Below are positions 18,757 to 27,952 of a stretch of 64,000 bases of DNA, piece by piece (the stretch's first letter is position 1; each line of letters starts with the position of its first letter). The notes under the pieces were generated by a model. That model had not been told where the DNA came from and ran no database searches. It saw only the letters and a program-made list of their open reading frames with translations. The stretch is from Acinetobacter apis (GTDB lineage Bacteria > Pseudomonadota > Gammaproteobacteria > Pseudomonadales > Moraxellaceae): assembly GCF_900197575.1 (NCBI RefSeq), contig NZ_FZLN01000003.1, positions 186,001 to 250,000 on the forward strand, written 5' to 3'. The position numbers were made by a program, and so were the translations under genes.

Positions 18757-19389
18757 ATGCAAATTCGTCAATTTCAAGTACAGCGTATGTCTGCACCTCG
18801 TGATTTTCAACCAATTGAAAATCGTCCAATAGATTTAGAAATTGGCGCAGGTAAAGGGAAGCATGCAGTGATGTTTTGCGAAGGTCATCCACAAAGTACA
18901 TTATATGCAATTGAAAGAACAAAAGAAAAATTCAATTTCATGGCAAAAACACATCAAACACAAGCCTTAGATAATTTACATCCTATTCATGCGGACGCTA
19001 TTCCTTGGATTACACATGCGATTTTCCCTGAACAGGTCAACACATGTTTTATTTTGTATCCTAATCCTGAGCCGCATAATTCCGCACAACGTTGGTTAAA
19101 TATGCCTTTCTTTGAATTGTTATTATCAAGAGTGCGTGCAGGCGGCACAATTATTTTAGCAAGTAATATTGCAGAGTATATTGCAGAGGCAGAAACCCAA
19201 TTAAACAGGGTGTGGCAATTGCCTTATGTTAAAGAAAAAATTTCGAGCGACTCTGCACGGACACACTTTGAAGTGAAATATTTAGAACGTGGTGAATTGT
19301 GTCAGCAATTGGTGATCAGTAAACCCCATGGCTATCACACTCGATTTGATACGTTTTTACCATTACATGGGAAACAGCATGCTGAATAA
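18757..19389 (+). CDS. TrmB-like SAM-dependent methyltransferase
   Basis: A 210-residue class I methyltransferase. The SAM-binding motif I LEIGAGKGKHA is at 27-37, and the sequence aligns overall with tRNA (guanine46-N7)-methyltransferase TrmB. However, the TrmB active-site signature PDPWPKxRHxKRR is replaced by YPNPEPHNSAQRW (101-113), losing most basic residues, and the N-terminal extension is short. It may therefore be a paralogue with another target. The stop overlaps the next gene by 11 bases, so they are translationally coupled. Confidence 0.72.
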   Translation: MQIRQFQVQRMSAPRDFQPIENRPIDLEIGAGKGKHAVMFCEGHPQSTLYAIERTKEKFNFMAKTHQTQALDNLHPIHADAIPWITHAIFPEQVNTCFILYPNPEPHNSAQRWLNMPFFELLLSRVRAGGTIILASNIAEYIAEAETQLNRVWQLPYVKEKISSDSARTHFEVKYLERGELCQQLVISKPHGYHTRFDTFLPLHGKQHAE

Positions 19390-20599
19390 GCCATCGGTTG
19401 CAATTATTGGTGCAGGGCCAGCAGGGCTTATGGCAGCAGAGGTATTAAGTGCATCAAATCAATATGATGTGCATGTATTTGAACAAATGCCATCTGCAGC
19501 ACGTAAATTTTTAATGGCAGGGAAAACCGGCTTAAATATTTCACATGCTGAAGCATTGACGGCTTTTATTCGCCGTTATGATCAACCGCAATGGCTCGCA
19601 CCTTGGCTACAGCGATGTGATGCACCGTGGATTCAAGCATGGATGAAAACATTGGGGGTCGAATCTTATGTTGGTTCATCAGGGCGTATTTTTCCTGTAG
19701 AGATGAAAGCTGCCCCTTTATTGCGTGCATGGTTAGCACGCTTGGGTCATGCAGGTGTTCAATTTCATTACCGTCATCAGTGTATAGGTATTCAAAACTT
19801 ACAATTGTATGTAAAAAATAAAGTAGAGGTAGAGCATCGTTATGCATTCGATGCCATTGTTTTAGCTTGTGGTGCAGTCTCTTGGCCACGTTTAGGCAGT
19901 GATGGTGCATGGCAGCAGTGGCTTTCGCCATCTGAACTTAAACCATTTCAAGCCAGTAATGTTGGTGTAACTCGGCCATGGTCTGAATTTATGCAGCCTT
20001 TTTTTGGTCATCCTTTAAAGCGCATTACTGCGTGGACGGCTGAGGCAAATACAGAAATGATAACAGGCGATGTGGTTATCACTCACTATGGCTTAGAAAG
20101 TGGGGTCATTTACCGTTTAAATCGTTATTTAAGGGCAGTTAATCAGCCAAAAGTGCTCTATGTAGACTTATTACCTTCACTGACAGAAGCAGAACTCATC
20201 ACCAAATTGCAAGCAAAGAATAAGCAATCTATTGCAAATGTATGGCGTAAAGTAGGCTTGGATTCGGTAAAGTCGGGCTTGCTTAGAGAGTTGGTTACAA
20301 AATCGGATTGGTCATCTGCTGAAAAAATGGCAAAACATATTAAAGCACTCGCCATTCCGTTAGATGGTTTTCGCCCGATTGATGAAGCCATCAGTTGTGC
20401 AGGTGGCGTGTTAAGCGATGCACTCACTGAGCATTTGCAGTTAAAAAGCCATCAAGGTGTGTTTTGTTGTGGCGAAATGCTTGATTGGGATGCACCGACA
20501 GGTGGTTATTTATTGACAGCATGCTTTGCAAGTGGACGTGTTGCAGGTGAGGGCGTTATTCAATTTCTAACCCAATCTAATGCTTTAAATTCCAATTAA
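19379..20599 (+). CDS. HI0933/YhiN-family FAD-dependent oxidoreductase
   Basis: A 406-residue flavoprotein of the BaiN/HI0933 family (TIGR03862-like). The N-terminal dinucleotide motif AIIGAGPAGLMAAEVL, the MAGKTGLNISH segment and the C-terminal GEMLDWDAPTGGYLLTACFASGR are family hallmarks. The reaction is not established for most members. The ATG at 19379 follows a GGGA site and starts directly before the FAD motif; an upstream in-frame start at 19328 adds 17 unneeded residues. It overlaps the TrmB-like gene by 11 bases. Confidence 0.85.
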   Translation: MLNKPSVAIIGAGPAGLMAAEVLSASNQYDVHVFEQMPSAARKFLMAGKTGLNISHAEALTAFIRRYDQPQWLAPWLQRCDAPWIQAWMKTLGVESYVGSSGRIFPVEMKAAPLLRAWLARLGHAGVQFHYRHQCIGIQNLQLYVKNKVEVEHRYAFDAIVLACGAVSWPRLGSDGAWQQWLSPSELKPFQASNVGVTRPWSEFMQPFFGHPLKRITAWTAEANTEMITGDVVITHYGLESGVIYRLNRYLRAVNQPKVLYVDLLPSLTEAELITKLQAKNKQSIANVWRKVGLDSVKSGLLRELVTKSDWSSAEKMAKHIKALAIPLDGFRPIDEAISCAGGVLSDALTEHLQLKSHQGVFCCGEMLDWDAPTGGYLLTACFASGRVAGEGVIQFLTQSNALNSN

Positions 20600-20662
20600 G
20601 CTGCTTTGGTTAAAATCTTCTAATAATAAACAATCGGCTATAACCCTTGTATTAGCTGTCAT

Positions 20663-21055
20663 ATGGAAAAAGATATGTTTTACCCTTTATTGGCAATTGC
20701 TTTAGGTTCTGTGCTTGGTGGTTGGTTACGGTGGTTCATTGGTTTAAGATTAAACACAATTTATCCTGCTATTCCTCTTGGTACAGTATGTGTGAATTTG
20801 GTAGGCGGCTTTATTATTGGTTTTGCAATTGCATTTTTTGCTCAAAGCCAAATGAGTGCAAATTATAAATTATTTTTAATTACAGGCTTTTGTGGTGGCT
20901 TAACCACATTTTCAACTTTTTCAGCTGAAATTGTGGCGTTGTTACAACAAGGACGTTTTGGCATGGCAATGGCTGCCATTAGTATCCATGTGATTGGTGC
21001 TTTGGCATTTACCTTTTTAGGTATGCTGACATATCAATGGATCAGCCAAAACTAA
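20663..21055 (+). CDS. crcB: Fluoride efflux channel CrcB/Fluc
   Basis: A four-span membrane protein of 130 residues that exports fluoride as a dual-topology dimer. Family motifs are visible: GGWLRWFIGL near the start, GTVCVNLVGGFIIG and GFCGGLTTFSTFSAE (the Phe-box and sodium-site region). An alternative start is the ATG four codons in (20675). I looked for a fluoride riboswitch in the 63 bp before it and saw none. Its 3' end faces the HopJ-family gene six bases away. Confidence 0.93.
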   Translation: MEKDMFYPLLAIALGSVLGGWLRWFIGLRLNTIYPAIPLGTVCVNLVGGFIIGFAIAFFAQSQMSANYKLFLITGFCGGLTTFSTFSAEIVALLQQGRFGMAMAAISIHVIGALAFTFLGMLTYQWISQN

Positions 21056-21061
21056 TTGAAT

Positions 21062-21400
21062 TTAAGCGTGCTTTTGCGCCAATGCTGTACCATCAAAACG
21101 TAGTGCATCCCAACCGTGAATTATAAATTGACGAATGTTTTGATGATCTTGGCCATTTGGTGACGCCAATACACTTTGATAATGCTCAGCAAATAAAGCC
21201 AAGGTATCTTCTTTATTTAATTTATGAAAATGAGCGAAAGTGAATACTTTGGCACTGCCTTGATTTTCAGTGATTGCGTTGGATTGCTCACCATTTTGAA
21301 ATGCAGTTGGCGTATGTGTAAAACGTTCATCAATATATGCAATTACATCTGCAAATTGGGCTTGTTTGTTTTTTAATTGATTCAGTAATTCTTGAGCCAT
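21062..21400 (-). CDS. HopJ type III effector family protein (function unknown)
   Basis: A small 112-residue acidic-to-neutral soluble protein that matches the HopJ family (segments FTHTPTAFQNGEQ and FTFAHFHKL). The family name comes from a Pseudomonas syringae effector candidate, but homologues are widespread in bacteria without type III secretion, and none of that machinery is in this window. It is probably a housekeeping protein of unknown role. Single gene on the minus strand, convergent with crcB. Confidence 0.75.
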   Translation of the reverse strand: MAQELLNQLKNKQAQFADVIAYIDERFTHTPTAFQNGEQSNAITENQGSAKVFTFAHFHKLNKEDTLALFAEHYQSVLASPNGQDHQNIRQFIIHGWDALRFDGTALAQKHA

Positions 21401-21450
21401 GTTGTTCTGCCAAATATTATTTTAAAGAAATATTATATTGCGCTGAAAAT

Positions 21451-21487
21451 AAAAAAAGAAGCCTAATTTGGAGGACTTAGGCTTCTT
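21451..21487 (-). terminator. Intrinsic terminator after UbiB-like gene
   Basis: An 11-bp perfect stem AAGAAGCCTAA / TTAGGCTTCTT with a 10-base loop, followed on the minus strand by a seven-T run. It ends the gene at 21529. Confidence 0.9.
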
Positions 21488-21528
21488 AAAGTTTATAGTA
21501 ACGCGGAAACACTACATATATATGACAA

Positions 21529-22836
21529 TTATTTATGATTTTGTGCTGAAGGTATAATCTCTGTAAATATATCGCTTAAGTCAGCATGTGCTTTTAAGTG
21601 AATCAAGTTCCAATAATGCCCAGACACAGTTCGGTTAATCATTAAGGTATCAGGAGATGGTTTAAATAAATCCCAATATTTTAATGAGCGCTTGCCTAAT
21701 TTAACACCATCATGATGCGCACTGTTTTCTTCAAAATCATAATAGGTGGTTAATGGGCGTAATAGAACTTCTAACCATTCTTGATACAGGTCTTCAGGAA
21801 ATACCCCTTTTTCAGACAGGGCATGTAGCTCAACCATTTGGTTTTCAATTTCAGCAATATTTTTTTGCTGTGATGCATTAATTAATGCTTTAAATGTTTG
21901 AATAATTTGTGGGGAAATAACTTTGACACCGCCATAGTCATAGACAACCACTTGTCCATTTTCTCTAAATGCAAAGTTACCCGGATGTGGGTCACAGTGA
22001 AAGCGTCGTAAATGGAAGATTTCATATCCCATAGCACGGAACAGGCGTCGACCTAATGTGTTGCGCAGATCTTGTGGCCATGTACTTGCAGTTTCTATGC
22101 TTTCGCCCGGTTCATAGCTTAATGTCAAAATATGACGTGTAGATAGTGATTTGTAGACTTTAGGAATCACAATATGAGAGTCAAGCGCTTGGTGAAATGA
22201 GGCTGCAACTTCAAGGTTTTGAGCTTCAATTTCATAATTTAGTTCATTTGATAAACTGTCTTGAATCTCATCAAACAATTGGTCTTGTAATTTTTTATCA
22301 ATCTTTAGCATGCCCATCATGCGTAGTGCTAAACGGACTTGTTTTAAATCGCTTTCACATGCTTCATCCACGCCCGGATATTGTACTTTCACCACCACAT
22401 TTTCACCACTTAGCAAGGTGGCTTTATGAACTTGACCGATGGATGCTGCTGCAAAAGGAACTTCATCAAAGTGTTTAAAGAGTTGTTGGATCGGCTGTTT
22501 TAATTCACTTTCGACTTGCTGCTTAATTTCAGCATACGGCATAGGTGGGGCTTGGCGTTGTAGCTTTGAAATTGCTTTAGAAATTTCAGGTGGAAAAACA
22601 TCTTTATATTGTGATGCAATTTGCCCTACTTTCATCACAGCACCTTTCATTTCCCCTAAGGTATCAGCAATTTGCAAACCAATATCTTGGAATAGTTGCT
22701 GACGTGCCGAGACTTTTTTATCTTCATCAGAAGTCATGTGACGAATTGAATTGGAAACTGTTTTGGTGGCAATGCTTGCAGTCATGCTTGCGAGCTTCAA
22801 AAAGCGCCGGCTAGGAGAGCTTGTTGACTTTGCCAT
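21529..22836 (-). CDS. ABC1/UbiB-family atypical kinase-like protein
   Basis: A 435-residue protein of the ABC1/AarF/UbiB family of atypical kinases, linked in other organisms to ubiquinone or lipid handling. Family motifs are present: the KxGQ-type segment MKVGQIASQ, the Ala-rich PFAAASIGQVHKA loop replacing the P-loop, VVVKVQYPG with the ATP-site Lys, and FHCDPHPGNF with VYDYGGVK (DFG-like). It lacks the long C-terminal membrane helices of canonical UbiB and is shorter, so it is more like the soluble ADCK-type group. Monocistronic. Confidence 0.85.
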   Translation of the reverse strand: MAKSTSSPSRRFLKLASMTASIATKTVSNSIRHMTSDEDKKVSARQQLFQDIGLQIADTLGEMKGAVMKVGQIASQYKDVFPPEISKAISKLQRQAPPMPYAEIKQQVESELKQPIQQLFKHFDEVPFAAASIGQVHKATLLSGENVVVKVQYPGVDEACESDLKQVRLALRMMGMLKIDKKLQDQLFDEIQDSLSNELNYEIEAQNLEVAASFHQALDSHIVIPKVYKSLSTRHILTLSYEPGESIETASTWPQDLRNTLGRRLFRAMGYEIFHLRRFHCDPHPGNFAFRENGQVVVYDYGGVKVISPQIIQTFKALINASQQKNIAEIENQMVELHALSEKGVFPEDLYQEWLEVLLRPLTTYYDFEENSAHHDGVKLGKRSLKYWDLFKPSPDTLMINRTVSGHYWNLIHLKAHADLSDIFTEIIPSAQNHK

Positions 22837-22966
22837 ATTTTTGCCTTTTGTATTTAAGTAAATTCAATATGTTCAATAAATCATAACGAGCTTTGTTCGA
22901 AATGTGTGCTTTATAATTGTTAAATTTTTTGTCTAATCTTTGGTCTATTGATGACGGTTTTGTCAG

Positions 22967-22978
22967 ATTGTTAACAAT
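22967..22978. repeat. 12-bp perfect palindrome ATTGTTAACAAT
   Basis: A self-complementary 12-mer in the 201 bp between the UbiB-like gene and secB, upstream of the UbiB-like gene. It could be a regulator site; such A/T-rich palindromes also arise by chance. Confidence 0.3.
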
Positions 22979-22996
22979 ACTGTTTTCATAGATCGA

Positions 22997-23030
22997 ATAA
23001 AAAAGGGCAGTGAAATGATTCAGTGCCCTT
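22997..23030 (-). terminator. Intrinsic terminator after secB
   Basis: On the minus strand AAGGGCACTGAA pairs with TTCACTGCCCTT (one central mismatch) around a four-base loop, followed by a T-run. Confidence 0.88.
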
Positions 23031-23037
23031 ATTTACA

Positions 23038-23496
23038 TTATGCTTTGCCTTCGCCTTCAGCAGCAGCCATTTGCGCACGCTGAACATTGGCTTCGAACTC
23101 TGCATCAAAGTTAATTGGTGTTAAAAGCAATTGTGGGAAGCTGCCTTTAGTCACAAGATCATTCACCGCTTCACGTAAGAATGGGAATAAAATGTTTGGA
23201 CAGTATGCACCCAAAATGTACGGTAGACGGTCTTCTTCAACACCATCAATTAAGAAAATACCCGCTTGGGTAATATCAACAATAAATGCAACTTCGCCTG
23301 CATTTTTTGCTTCAACCAATACTTTTAATGTGACTTCAAAGTGGGTTGCATCAATTTTATCTGCAGTAGATGACAAGTTAATGTTTAATTCAGGTTGCCA
23401 TTCTTTGGTAAAAACTTGTGCCCCAGGAATTTCAAACGAAACATCTTTTGTATAAAGACGTTCAAGCGCCAATTGTGGTTGTTTCTCTTCGCTCAT
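23038..23496 (-). CDS. secB: Protein-export chaperone SecB
   Basis: A 152-residue cytosolic tetrameric chaperone that keeps precursor proteins unfolded and hands them to SecA. Family segments include [21 protein letters not shown] (here with AQVF), [20 protein letters not shown] and [13 protein letters not shown]. The length fits. It is the last gene of a minus-strand operon after the rhodanese gene and grxC, an arrangement also seen in enterobacteria (yibN-grxC-secB). Confidence 0.97.
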   Translation of the reverse strand: MSEEKQPQLALERLYTKDVSFEIPGAQVFTKEWQPELNINLSSTADKIDATHFEVTLKVLVEAKNAGEVAFIVDITQAGIFLIDGVEEDRLPYILGAYCPNILFPFLREAVNDLVTKGSFPQLLLTPINFDAEFEANVQRAQMAAAEGEGKA

Positions 23497-23525
23497 TGTA
23501 AAATCCTTAATAAATATTGGTTAAA

Positions 23526-23780
23526 TTAAGTCAGTAGTTCATCAAGTTTATTTTCACGCTCTAATGCGTAAAGTTGATCAAATCCACCAATGAATTGATC
23601 ATTAATGAAAATTTGTGGCACAGTGCGCTGACGTGTGCGCTGCATTAGCTCAACACGTACTTCAGGTGCTTCTTGTGATAAGTTAATTTCTTTATACACC
23701 ACGCCTTTACGCTCAAGCAATTGTTTTGCACGAACACAATAAGGACATACTGTGGTTGAATATATAACAACATTTGCCAT
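23526..23780 (-). CDS. grxC: Glutaredoxin 3
   Basis: An 84-residue dithiol glutaredoxin that reduces disulfides and mixed disulfides with glutathione. The active site CPYC is at 12-15, with the cis-Pro region RTVPQIFI and the GGFDQLYAL glutathione-binding end. It lies 29 bp upstream of secB and 23 bp after the rhodanese gene in one operon. Confidence 0.96.
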   Translation of the reverse strand: MANVVIYSTTVCPYCVRAKQLLERKGVVYKEINLSQEAPEVRVELMQRTRQRTVPQIFINDQFIGGFDQLYALERENKLDELLT

Positions 23781-23803
23781 AAATCTTTCCTGAAGTTTGA
23801 TGG

Positions 23804-24211
23804 TTATTTTGGCTTAACTAAAGGTAAACCTTGAGCTTTCCAATTGGCTACGCCGCCATCTAAACGGTAGCTGTCTGCATGTCCCACTTGTGAAAGTGCG
23901 CTGCCAGCAACTTGACCTAAGTTACAAATGAAGACCAATGGACGTCCAGCATCTTTAAGCTCTTCAATATGACTTGCAAGTTTACTATATGGAATATTAC
24001 GGCTACCACTGATGTGGCCAGCACGGTAATCTTTGGCATCGCGTAAATCAATCAGCATTGCATTTTTAGCTTTAACCAAAATTCCAAGGGACTGTGGAGC
24101 AATCTTACGGCCGTTACGTTTGCTTTCAAGTACAAAAAACAGTACAACAAGGACTGCTAGAAGACCAAATAAAAATGGGTGATTCCCCATGAATTCGAAC
24201 CAACGTTCCAC
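23804..24211 (-). CDS. Membrane-anchored rhodanese-like protein (YibN type)
   Basis: A 135-residue protein with one N-terminal membrane span (about 12-28) and a cytosolic rhodanese domain. The domain has the LIDLRDAKDYRAGHISGSRNIP signature region. The candidate catalytic Cys lies in FICNLGQVAGS, where the family uses a Cys loop to carry persulfide sulfur. It is the first gene of the operon with grxC and secB. The sulfur acceptor is unknown; E. coli YibN has been linked to membrane protein biogenesis. Confidence 0.85.
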   Translation of the reverse strand: MERWFEFMGNHPFLFGLLAVLVVLFFVLESKRNGRKIAPQSLGILVKAKNAMLIDLRDAKDYRAGHISGSRNIPYSKLASHIEELKDAGRPLVFICNLGQVAGSALSQVGHADSYRLDGGVANWKAQGLPLVKPK

Positions 24212-24302
24212 AATTCACCTTACTACCATTAAAAATGAGCTAGAGTATAGCCTATATTAATCGTGATCAAAAACCTAGCTTCAAGGGCTAGCGTAAATAA
24301 AA

Positions 24303-25361
24303 TTAGTTTTTTTGTTGAGCTTCTTCAATTTCATCACATAATCGTAAGAAGCTTTCAAGGCGTCTTGGTAAAATTTCACCATTTTGAGCTGCTTTTTCTA
24401 AAGCGCAGTTTTTAGCCTGTTTGTGGGTGCAATTTCTAAATTGGCAGAGCCCAATTAAGCGGTAAATTTCAGGAAAGCCATCATAAATCGCTTGTTCAGT
24501 TAAATGCCATAAACCAAATTCACGAATACCAGGCGAGTCCACCAACGCACCATGTTCACCAAAATGGATTAAACGAGTTGAAGTCGTGGTATGTTGCCCT
24601 AAAGCTGAATTTTCAGAAATGATATTAATTTTTTGATCGGCATCCGGCAAAATGGCATTAATCAATGAGCTTTTGCCGACACCTGATTGCCCTACAAAGG
24701 CAACAGTTTCACCGTCTAAACGTTCGATGAAATCTTGAATATCTCCTTTGGCTTCGGTCGTGATGGTGTCATAGCCTAAATCTTCATATTCTTTTAATAA
24801 GGTGTAAATATGACTATTGGCATCGAGCAAATCGACTTTATTTAGTACCAAGAGGGTTGGAATATTGGCATGTTGACATGCGACCAAGTAACGGTCAATG
24901 AGCATGGGTGCAGGCTCAGGTAGCGCTGCAAATACAATCACAATTAAACTGATATTGGCCGCAACAGGTTTAACCTTATGGTAGCGGTCAGGGCGGGTTA
25001 ACAGTGATGTTCTTGGTGAAATGCTAGTAATAATACCTAAACCAGTATTGGGGTCGGCTTGCCATGTTACTCGGTCACCTGTGACCAAAAGTTCTAAATT
25101 GGTACGGGTATGACAGCGCCATACACTACCAAGTTCAATGGGTTTCCAAAAAGGTTCTGGCTCTCCAGGTTGAATGACAGGTCTTAATGGGTGTTCTTTG
25201 GGTGTCGAGAGGGCTTTGACCTCTAGCTGACGACCATAATGTTGCACAACTAAACCATCTAAATCATTCGATGTATCATATTCGTCTTGACGAGACTGTT
25301 GCTGCTTTTCAATGCGGCGTTTTTGTTGGTCTGTCAAACGACGTTTACGGATGAGAGCCAT
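24303..25361 (-). CDS. rsgA: Ribosome small-subunit-dependent GTPase RsgA
   Basis: A 352-residue circularly permuted GTPase that helps mature the 30S subunit. Motifs appear in permuted order: G4 NKVD comes before G1 [12 protein letters not shown] and G3 DSPG. The N-terminal OB-fold lies before them and the C-terminal zinc finger ([14 protein letters not shown]) after. A basic N-terminal extension ([17 protein letters not shown]) is normal for the family. Divergent from orn. Confidence 0.96.
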   Translation of the reverse strand: MALIRKRRLTDQQKRRIEKQQQSRQDEYDTSNDLDGLVVQHYGRQLEVKALSTPKEHPLRPVIQPGEPEPFWKPIELGSVWRCHTRTNLELLVTGDRVTWQADPNTGLGIITSISPRTSLLTRPDRYHKVKPVAANISLIVIVFAALPEPAPMLIDRYLVACQHANIPTLLVLNKVDLLDANSHIYTLLKEYEDLGYDTITTEAKGDIQDFIERLDGETVAFVGQSGVGKSSLINAILPDADQKINIISENSALGQHTTTSTRLIHFGEHGALVDSPGIREFGLWHLTEQAIYDGFPEIYRLIGLCQFRNCTHKQAKNCALEKAAQNGEILPRRLESFLRLCDEIEEAQQKN

Positions 25362-25478
25362 TCAAACCCTAAAACAAAAAAGAAGAAGCTGCAAAATAGC
25401 ATGAAGACGTGTTCAATTACAGCCAAGACAGAAGAAATTTGCTACTATTCATGTTTTCAGGTGATAAGAATTGAGTTC

Positions 25479-26036
25479 ATGAGCAGCACATTAGACACAC
25501 GGTTAATTTGGATTGACCTTGAAATGACAGGGTTAGATACAGACAATGATAAAATCATTGAAATTGCAACGATTGTCACGGACGATCACTTAAATGTGCT
25601 TGCTGAAGGTCCAGTTCTTGCTATTCACCAATCGAATCAAATTTTAAATGCCATGGATGAGTGGAATACCCGTCATCATGGTCAATCAGGCTTACTTGAG
25701 CGGGTACGTCGCAGTCAACTGACAGTTGAAGATGCTGAAAAACAAACTTTAGAGTTTTTAAAGAAATGGGTCTCGCCAAAATCATCACCAATGTGTGGTA
25801 ATTCGATTTGTCAGGATCGTCGTTTTATGCACCGTTTAATGCCAGAGCTTGAACAGTTTTTTCATTATCGTCATCTTGATGTTTCTTCGGTAAAAGAATT
25901 GGCAAAACGCTGGCGTCCTGAAATTATGAGTGGTTTGAAGAAAGAGGCATCGCATTTGGCTTTAGACGATATTCGAGATTCAATTCGTGAATTAAAGTAT
26001 TATCGTGAATACTTTTTCATTACCAACCAAGATTAA
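25479..26036 (+). CDS. orn: Oligoribonuclease
   Basis: A 185-residue 3'-5' exonuclease that degrades two-nucleotide RNA and pGpG at the end of RNA and c-di-GMP turnover. DEDDh motifs are visible: Asp13 and Glu15 in [10 protein letters not shown], plus NSICQDRRF and the [11 protein letters not shown] region with the final His/Asp. The ATG at 25479 starts right at the family N-terminus; a start 64 codons upstream lies inside rsgA antisense and is rejected. Divergent from rsgA, as in many gammaproteobacteria. Confidence 0.96.
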   Translation: MSSTLDTRLIWIDLEMTGLDTDNDKIIEIATIVTDDHLNVLAEGPVLAIHQSNQILNAMDEWNTRHHGQSGLLERVRRSQLTVEDAEKQTLEFLKKWVSPKSSPMCGNSICQDRRFMHRLMPELEQFFHYRHLDVSSVKELAKRWRPEIMSGLKKEASHLALDDIRDSIRELKYYREYFFITNQD

Positions 26037-26201
26037 TTTGGCATTTATTCACTTTTATTGGTGTTTTTGTGACTAAGTAGGTTGTTTATTTTGCAATCGT
26101 TCGATAAAGTTACAAATATTAATATGTAAACTAATATCTATTGGTGTAAACCTGTTTTTAAAATAGGTTGACATCAACGACTAAGATCGACGAGTTGAAT
26201 A

Positions 26202-26933
26202 ATGCAAAGTAATAATCCGATTTTAACGCGTGCTGAAACATACGCGAATTATGAAAAGCCAATGTCTATTCAGGGCACTATTGGTAAGTCAGTATTGCTT
26301 ACGGCTGTTTCTGCAGCGGTGGGTTTAGCCGTGTTTTTCTACACCATTCTGACCATGCAAGCTGGTATTGCTTATATGTCAGCTCTTGTAGGCGGAATTG
26401 GTGGATTTATTTTGGCTTTAATTATTACATTTAAGTCAAATAGTACGCGTTCTTTAGCAATACCGTATGCTTTATTTGAAGGTGCCTTTTTAGGCGGTGT
26501 ATCTTTTATCTTCCAAATGAAATATCCAGGTGCGCCATTACAAGCTTTATTGGCAACCTTTGTAACCACATTTATTATGTTTGCGCTTTATCAAAAGAGA
26601 ATTATTCGCGCAACAGAGAAATTTAAAGCAGTAGTGATCTCTGCATCTATGGCAATCGCTGTGGTGTTCTTGGCTCAGTTTGTATTGAGCTTAGCATTTT
26701 CCTCTTCTATACCTTATGTGTTTGAAAGCAATTGGTTAGGAATTGGTTTTGCAGCATTTGTTGCAGTAATTGCATCTTTAAACCTAATTTTAGATTTTGA
26801 TTTAATTGAAAATGCAGTTGCTCAACAAGCACCTGAAACATTTGAATGGACATGTGCAGTTGCATTACTTGCAACCTTGGTATGGATGTACTTTTCATTT
26901 TTACGTTTGATTGGCTTAATATCCAATGACTAA
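26202..26933 (+). CDS. Bax inhibitor-1/YccA family membrane protein
   Basis: A 243-residue inner-membrane protein with about seven hydrophobic spans and the BI-1/TMBIM fold. The conserved loop EGAFLGGVSFIF and the C-terminal LILDFDLIENA acidic pair (pH/calcium-sensing in characterised homologues) are visible. Members form calcium leak channels or modulate proteases such as FtsH. It is monocistronic and ends at a very strong hairpin terminator. Confidence 0.9.
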   Translation: MQSNNPILTRAETYANYEKPMSIQGTIGKSVLLTAVSAAVGLAVFFYTILTMQAGIAYMSALVGGIGGFILALIITFKSNSTRSLAIPYALFEGAFLGGVSFIFQMKYPGAPLQALLATFVTTFIMFALYQKRIIRATEKFKAVVISASMAIAVVFLAQFVLSLAFSSSIPYVFESNWLGIGFAAFVAVIASLNLILDFDLIENAVAQQAPETFEWTCAVALLATLVWMYFSFLRLIGLISND

Positions 26934-26950
26934 TATGATTTAGTCTTCCC

Positions 26951-26989
26951 AAAGAGCTGCTTTAATGATGAATTAAAGCAGCTCTTTTC
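26951..26989 (+). terminator. Intrinsic terminator with 16-bp perfect stem
   Basis: AAAGAGCTGCTTTAAT pairs without mismatch with ATTAAAGCAGCTCTTT around a five-base loop and is followed by a short T tract. It ends the BI-1 gene. Confidence 0.9.
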
Positions 26990-27097
26990 GATTCTATGTT
27001 GAAAATATGAAAAAAGATGCTTTCTGCAATTTGCAATGCATCACAAAATTGGCATGATTAACTCAATGTATAATTATCTTTGATGAGAGACAACAAG

Positions 27098-27901
27098 ATG
27101 GCACAAGGATTACTCACGGGTAAGCGTTTTTTAATTGCTGGCGTTGCAAGCAAACTTTCAATTGCATATGGCATTGCTCAAGCATTACACCGTGAAGGCG
27201 CAGAGCTTGCATTCACTTATCCAAATGACAAATTAAAAAAGCGTGTTGATGATTTTGCAGCGTCTTTTGGTTCAACACTGGTTTTTCCTTGTGATGTTGG
27301 TGTCGATGGACATATTGATGCTGCTTTTGCTGAACTTGCAAAAACATGGGATGGCTTAGATGGTGTTGTGCATTCGATTGGTTTTGCCCCTGCACATACA
27401 CTAGATGGCGATTTTACTGATGTGACTGATCGTGAAGGCTTTAAAATTGCTCACGATATTAGTGCTTATAGTTTTGTAGAAATGGCTCGTGCAGCAAAGC
27501 CATTATTACAAGCACGTCAAGGATGTTTATTAACATTGACATATCAAGGTGCTGAACGTGTTATGCCAAACTATAACGTGATGGGCATGGCAAAAGCATC
27601 ACTTGAAGCAGGTGTACGTTATTTGGCATCAAGTTTAGGTCAAGAGGGTATTCGTGTGAATGCCATCTCAGCTGGACCAATTCGTACTCTAGCGGCATCA
27701 GGGATTAAATCATTCCGTAAAATGTTAGATGCGAATGAAAAAATTTCTCCATTAAAACGTAATGTCACGATTGAAGAAGTGGGCAATGCAGCATTGTTTT
27801 TATGCTCACCATGGGCGTCAGGTATTACAGGTGAAATCTTGTATGTTGACGGTGGCTTTAACACTGTTGGTATGAGCCCTGATTTGATGGGCGATGATTA
27901 A
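27098..27901 (+). CDS. fabI: Enoyl-ACP reductase FabI
   Basis: A 267-residue NADH-dependent short-chain reductase for the last step of each fatty acid elongation cycle; target of triclosan. The N-terminal [16 protein letters not shown] cofactor motif, Tyr149 and the catalytic pair Tyr159-x6-Lys166 (YNVMGMAK) are all present, at the spacing of E. coli FabI. The ATG at 27098 has a GAGAG site seven bases upstream and gives the family N-terminus; TTG/ATG starts at 27080 and 27083 are in frame but less likely. Monocistronic. Confidence 0.97.
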   Translation: MAQGLLTGKRFLIAGVASKLSIAYGIAQALHREGAELAFTYPNDKLKKRVDDFAASFGSTLVFPCDVGVDGHIDAAFAELAKTWDGLDGVVHSIGFAPAHTLDGDFTDVTDREGFKIAHDISAYSFVEMARAAKPLLQARQGCLLTLTYQGAERVMPNYNVMGMAKASLEAGVRYLASSLGQEGIRVNAISAGPIRTLAASGIKSFRKMLDANEKISPLKRNVTIEEVGNAALFLCSPWASGITGEILYVDGGFNTVGMSPDLMGDD

Positions 27902-27918
27902 GTAAATCATGTCTAAAT

Positions 27919-27946
27919 AAAAAAGTGGCCTGATGGCCACTTTTTT
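27919..27946. terminator. Bidirectional terminator, fabI / tolC-like
   Basis: AAAAAGTGGCC pairs with GGCCACTTTTT around TGAT, giving A- and T-runs on both strands. It separates the convergent fabI and efflux operon. Confidence 0.92.
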
Positions 27947-27952
27947 ATACAT

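Noticed and set aside
20600..20662. Fluoride riboswitch before crcB
   Set aside because: The short gap lacks the conserved GGCGAUGG-type element and paired stems expected for that riboswitch.
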